From assembly GCF_000174435.1 (NCBI RefSeq), contig NZ_ACJN02000004.1, positions 1 to 64,000 on the forward strand: DNA of 64,000 bases, read 5' to 3'. The notes beneath the pieces are model-generated. The model saw only the letters and a program-made list of their open reading frames with translations, was not told where the DNA came from and made no database searches. A program made the translations under genes and the position numbers. This document shows, piece by piece, positions 60,563-64,000 of this stretch. This DNA comes from Desulfonatronospira thiodismutans ASO3-1. GTDB taxonomy: Bacteria; Desulfobacterota; Desulfovibrionia; Desulfovibrionales; Desulfonatronovibrionaceae. The stretch's first letter is position 1. Every line of letters starts with the position of its first letter.

Positions 60563-61644
60563 ATGAAAAAAACCCTCATCACCGGCATAACAGTCCAGGA
60601 CTGAGCATACCTGGCAGAACTGCTCCTGCACAAGAACTACACAGTCCACGGCATCAAGCGCAGGGCCTCAAGCTTCAACACTGACCGTGTGGACCACCTG
60701 TACCAGGATCCACACACTGAAAACAGAAACTTCATCCTGCACTACGGCGACCTGACAGACGCTACAAATCTGATCCGGATAATCCAGCAGGTGCAGCCGG
60801 ACGAGATCTACAATCTGGCAGCCCAGAGCCATGTGCAGGCTTCCTTTGAGACTGCCGAATAAACCGCCAATGCCGATGCCCTAGGTACGCTTAGAATACT
60901 GGAAGCAATCAGACTTTTGGGCCTGACAGACAAGACCAGGTTCTACCAGGCCTCAACATCAGAGCTGTTCGGCAAGGCCGTGGAGACTCCCCAGACCGAG
61001 AAAACCCCTTTTTATCCAAGAAGCCCTTACGCAGCAGCCAAGCTCTATGCCTACTGGATTACGGTTAATTACCGGGAAGCTTATGGCATGTATGCCTGCA
61101 ACGGGATTCTCTTTAACCACGAATCACCCATTAGAGGCGAGACCTTTGTAACCCGCAAGATTACCCGGGCAGCCGCCAGAATAGCCCTGGGCCTTCAGGG
61201 TACGCTTTATCTGGGTAACCTGGATGCCAAAAGAGACTGGGGCCATGCCCGGGACTTCGTGCGCATGCAGTGGCTGATGCTGCAGCAGGATGAGCCGGAG
61301 GATTTTGTAATAGCTACGGGAGAGCAGCACAGCGTGCGGGACTTCTGCGAACTGGCCTTTGCAGAGCTTGGGATTAAGCTCAACTGGGATGGGCAGGGCG
61401 TAAATGAAATGGGAAAGGATGAGCAGGGAAGAGTGCGGGTTCATGTCGATCCCCGCTATTTCAGACCTACAGAAGTGCAGTCCCTGCTTGGAGGCCCGGC
61501 CAAAGTCAGGGAAAAGCTTGGCTGGACCCCGGAGATATCCTTTCAGGACATGGTAAAAGAGATGTTCTTCATGACCTAAGCCTTGCCAGGCGGGATAAGC
61601 TGTGCAATGACCACGGGTATGACGTCTACGACTCACATGATTAG
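60563..61644 (+). pseudogene. gmd: GDP-mannose 4,6-dehydratase pseudogene
   Basis: Full-length Gmd reading from 60563: MKKTLITGITVQD, TGA (60602-60604), [20 protein letters not shown], later a TAA at 60860-60862 where Tyr of E-Y-T-A-N-A-D is expected. The intact NAD-fold and S/Y/K region follow ([33 protein letters not shown]). A frameshift near 61570 then precedes [20 protein letters not shown]. The Gly-rich loop is also altered (GITVQD for GITGQD). Three independent lesions in an otherwise well-kept gene mean recent loss of GDP-deoxyhexose synthesis here. Confidence 0.9.
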
Positions 61645-61711
61645 AAACAGGCTTTACTTCAGACCCAGCGTTCAATAAGATAGCCTTATCTGGATTTAGG
61701 AGGCTACTTCA

Positions 61712-61969
61712 ATGAGCATACGTCTGGAACTCGACAACGATCTGCAGGATGCCCTGCGCATACCCCCGGAAGAACAGGAAAGCAGGCTTCGCCGGGAACT
61801 ATCCTTACGGCTTTATGAAAAAGGGCTTCTTTCTCTGGGAAAAGCCCGCCACATGGCTGGCATGGATAAGTGGGAATTTCTTTTGCTCCTGTCCCGGGAA
61901 GGCATACCCAGGCAGTACGATACAAAAGAGCTGGATCGAGACCTGTCTACCTTGGATTCTCTTCCATGA
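61712..61969 (+). CDS. UPF0175-family antitoxin
   Basis: 85 residues, AGGAGG before the ATG. SRLRRELSLRLYEKGLLSLG then KARHMAGMDKWEFLLLLSRE is the UPF0175 signature, a HTH-like DNA-binding fold. The next gene, a DUF3368 PIN protein, overlaps by 4 nt (ATGA), the usual partner. Confidence 0.85.
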   Translation: MSIRLELDNDLQDALRIPPEEQESRLRRELSLRLYEKGLLSLGKARHMAGMDKWEFLLLLSREGIPRQYDTKELDRDLSTLDSLP

Positions 61970-62454
61970 AGGCCATATCCAATTCGTCTGTTCTCATAGG
62001 GCTTAGCTCCATCGGCAGGTTAAGCATTTTGCACAACAGGTTTCCGCAAGGAATAATTGTTCCTTGGGCAGTCTGGGAGGAAGTGGTTGAAACCGGCCAT
62101 GGTTTGCCTGGTGCTCAAGAGGTCGCCCGTGCAGAGTGGATTACCACCCAGCAGGTACAAAATAAGGTTTTCAGTCTTTCACTTCAGGTATCTCTTGACC
62201 GCGGAGAAGCTGAAGTTATTGCTCTGAATCAGGAAATCAACGCTGATATTTTACTGCTGGATGAAAAAAGTGCTCGAAGTATCGCTGTAAGACTGCAGTA
62301 CACAGTTTTAGGCACAGTTGGTGTTTTGATCTGGGCCAAAAGAAACTCCCTGTTATCAAATCTATCCCAGGAACTGGATTTATTGCAACAAAAAGGTGGC
62401 TTTCGTCTCAGCAAGGATGTCTATGAACTTGCAATCCAAAAGGCAGGTGAGTAG
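61966..62454 (+). CDS. DUF3368 PIN-domain toxin
   Basis: 162 residues from the ATG at 61966. NSSVLIGLSSIGRLSILHNR, VPWAVWEEVVETG, LDRGEAEVIALNQEI and ILLLDEKSARSIA supply the PIN acidic residues; the DUF3368 tail KRNSLLSNLSQELDLLQQKG follows. Predicted VapC-type RNase, intact. Confidence 0.87.
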   Translation: MKAISNSSVLIGLSSIGRLSILHNRFPQGIIVPWAVWEEVVETGHGLPGAQEVARAEWITTQQVQNKVFSLSLQVSLDRGEAEVIALNQEINADILLLDEKSARSIAVRLQYTVLGTVGVLIWAKRNSLLSNLSQELDLLQQKGGFRLSKDVYELAIQKAGE

Positions 62455-62492
62455 TGATCAAAGATAGCCCGATGCTTATTGCTGGCATATCC

Positions 62493-63033
62493 GGTGCCAT
62501 TATGGGGAATCATTTCCACTTAGTGGCCCGGATGCACCCTGATGATGAGATTTCCAATTCAGATGTCATCAAGAGGTGGCAGGACTATTACGGTGACAAG
62601 GTCGAGATACCTGCTGACCGGATGGCTGAGGTCAAGAAGAGGCTTTGCAGCCTTGGTGCCTATGCGAAGGACATCAAGCAGAACTTTACCCGGTTAAATG
62701 CCGCGTTAAATGCCGCGTAGCGGCCCCCGCACACCATCCTCCCTACCCCTTCATAGTACCTCATCATATATTTCCTCTCTCTATTTTTTTTGCTAAACCC
62801 ATTGTCTGTGCGGGGATTTAACCGGGTGAACCCGGTTAAATGCTGCGGTAGCAGCACCCCGCACATCACCCTCCTTACACTTCATGTAATTCCTCATCAT
62901 ATGTAACCTCCTTCTATTTTTAGCTATCTCATTTTTGGTGCGGGGGATTTAACCGGGTGAACCAGGTATTACAACAAAAAGCACAGACGTCAGGGATTCT
63001 TCTGGGGTGGGCGTTTTAAAAGCATGATTGTAC
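62493..63033 (+). pseudogene. RAYT remnant split by a double palindrome (P3)
   Basis: Middle part of RAYT: AIMGNHFHLVARMHPDDEIS through AYAKDIKQNFTR (62493-62692), an insertion 62690-62965, then YYNKKHRRQGFFWGGRFKSM continuing to 63033. HUH motif and tyrosine region are both present but separated. Ends of the original gene are missing on both sides. Confidence 0.82.
62690..62965. repeat. Two tandem palindromic elements inside RAYT remnant
   Basis: First: CCCGGTTAAATGCCGCG... to ...GTGCGGGGATTTAACCGGGT (62688-62826). Second: CCCGGTTAAATGCTGCGG to ...GTGCGGGGGATTTAACCGGG (62828-62957). The ~100-bp interiors are related (CACATCACCCTCCTTAC/CACACCATCCTCCCTAC; TATTTTT). Target site in intact RAYT is TTTACCCGGTATTAC. 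Confidence 0.82.
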
Positions 63034-63244
63034 GGGCATATCTAGGCAATATTTTGGCTGAAAACCTGTATGCCCATGCTCTCCCCATATTTTTCTCTGG
63101 AAGCCATTTCAGCTTCCAAACCCCCCTCTGGCGTAAGGGGTTATTTCCTCCCAGGTTAGGGGGCAATCCAAAAATTGGTTTAATCATCAGACTTTTCCAC
63201 CCGTTTTTGAGAGCCATAAAGATAGGCCAATTTGAGAGCCAAAA
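63034..63244. other. Non-coding end region of IS4-type element
   Basis: No gene seen. The junction with the RAYT remnant at ~63033 probably marks the end of the transposon whose transposase is encoded on the minus strand. Confidence 0.4.
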
Positions 63245-63997
63245 TCATATGGCATACTGATCTTTGACCTGAATCTGAACGCCTCGATTTCCCCACCAGG
63301 AAACGCGGTTGAGGCCTGTTTCTTTTCTGCTGGTAAGAAGTTCGGCAAGTCTCTTTTTAATCCCCTGACGATCTCCGTCCAGATATGTAATGAGGAGGTC
63401 GCCGGAGTCATCAAGGCTCAGTTCGCAGTTTTGATTGCTGAATATGCTGGTTCGGATGGTGGACAAGACACATTTCCAGTCTTCAGGGCTTTGCCACTGA
63501 GGTATACATAGCTGGGACCGAAAATAATCAACAGCGAGCCGAGCAAGCATGATGCAATAGTAATGAGCCTCCACTTTTTCTGGAGACGTGCCTGTGGGTT
63601 TGTTCAGGAAGTAGTTCTCGATAAGATCTTTGATGCCAGTTTCCACCGGCCAGCGGATGTGGTAGGCATCCAGGATCTTGGTCGGGCTGTAGTCTGTATG
63701 TGTACTTCCAAAGCAGCGGATCTCACTGGTTTCTTTGTTTTGCTTGACCACAAAACGAAAGGGCTTTTTTGTTTCTGGGAGAATGAAGTCCTTACTGGCA
63801 ATGCGATATTGCTCCCGGTAATCCTGCCAGACCCCTTGCTGGATGGTTGCCTCTTTCCAACGCTTGATCTTGGGGTTTTGTTTGAGGCACATGGTAATGT
63901 CCGATTCCGAACGAACAGTCAAATATATCAGCTGTTTTTCTCCGGTATACTCGGAATCTGCATAAATTTCCTTGATAACGTCAGGGTCAATGATCAT
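63245..63997 (-). mobile_element. IS4-type DDE transposase, partial (continues beyond window)
   Basis: 250 residues of the C-terminal part; the 5' end lies outside the window. The YHIRWPVETGIKDLIENYFL segment is the Y-(2)-R-(3)-E-(6)-K-like signature of IS4-superfamily DDE transposases, with the catalytic Glu. Preceding beta-strands (RFVVKQNKETSEIRCFGSTH) fit the insertion domain. No internal stop. Function: cut-and-paste transposition of its element. Confidence 0.78.
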
Positions 63998-64000
63998 AAA

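Noticed and set aside
60602-60604. In-frame TGA in gmd as a selenocysteine codon
   Set aside because: The position is normally glycine, there is a second nonsense codon (TAA at 60860) and a later frameshift, so it is a plain pseudogene.
49901-62454. Integron/superintegron cassette array
   Set aside because: No integron integrase was seen and the inter-module palindromes lack the attC core-site arrangement.

Overview
Most likely organism: a member of the Desulfobacterota (deltaproteobacteria), plausibly a Desulfovibrionales-type sulfate reducer. This is inferred from gene style only: AGGAG-type ribosome sites, mixed GC content, sigma-54 GG-N10-GC promoters, and TPR/SEC-C glycosyltransferase fusions. 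No rRNA or tRNA gene was seen, so the assignment is weak. The window reads as an accessory island: surface-glycan and phosphonate biosynthesis, candidate defence genes, a metabolic cluster of unknown product, and a long tract of toxin-antitoxin genes, transposon remnants and palindromic repeats.

1-5.6 kb: a ~1.1 kb segment is present twice (1-1117 and 3430-4677). Each copy carries a palindromic repeat cluster, a promoter and a coiled-coil gene. Between and after the copies lie a membrane-anchored coiled-coil gene, a TumE/TumA-like toxin-antitoxin pair and an AbiEii-type nucleotidyltransferase with its partner.

5.7-29.8 kb: glycan and phosphonate region. Two large fusion genes share a homologous ~150-residue N-terminal domain, and each sits behind a near-identical sigma-54 promoter. 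The first joins SEC-C, a methyltransferase-like domain and a sulfotransferase. The second joins GT2 and a TagB/TagF-like phosphotransferase. Between them lie a cytidylyltransferase-PEP mutase fusion, phosphonopyruvate decarboxylase and an iron alcohol dehydrogenase, which together predict 2-hydroxyethylphosphonate. A LicC/PntC-like nucleotidyltransferase and a 1944-residue protein (GT2, GT-B, TPR, SEC-C, GT-B, radical SAM) follow. Two rfbA-degT pairs then supply dTDP-amino-sugars, and a third rfbA survives only as a 3' scrap. The simplest reading is a cell-surface or flagellar glycan decorated with a nucleotide-activated phosphonate and with sulfate.

29.8-34.4 kb: two candidate defence operons, an AAA ATPase with a TOPRIM-like protein, and a DUF262 protein with a DUF3696-type ATPase and a PLD-like protein. 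Both are preceded by the same ~40-nt leader.

34.5-44.9 kb: ten genes (HpcH/HpaI lyase, MmgE/PrpD, U32-like TIM barrel, malate/lactate dehydrogenase, ATP-grasp, carbamoyltransferase, a small protein, SGNH hydrolase, two-subunit Fe-S hydro-lyase). They form a possible biosynthetic cluster of unknown product, bracketed by a 17-bp direct repeat.

44.9-64 kb: two intact REP-associated tyrosine transposases (RAYT), an IS21-family element with an exact 8-bp target duplication, and about ten toxin-antitoxin modules. Decayed sugar-nucleotide genes (wbpD-like, wbpE-like, pseC-like, gmd) and at least four RAYT fragments are also present. Some RAYT fragments are broken by palindromic mini-elements inserted inside one another. 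The window ends inside an IS4-type transposase.
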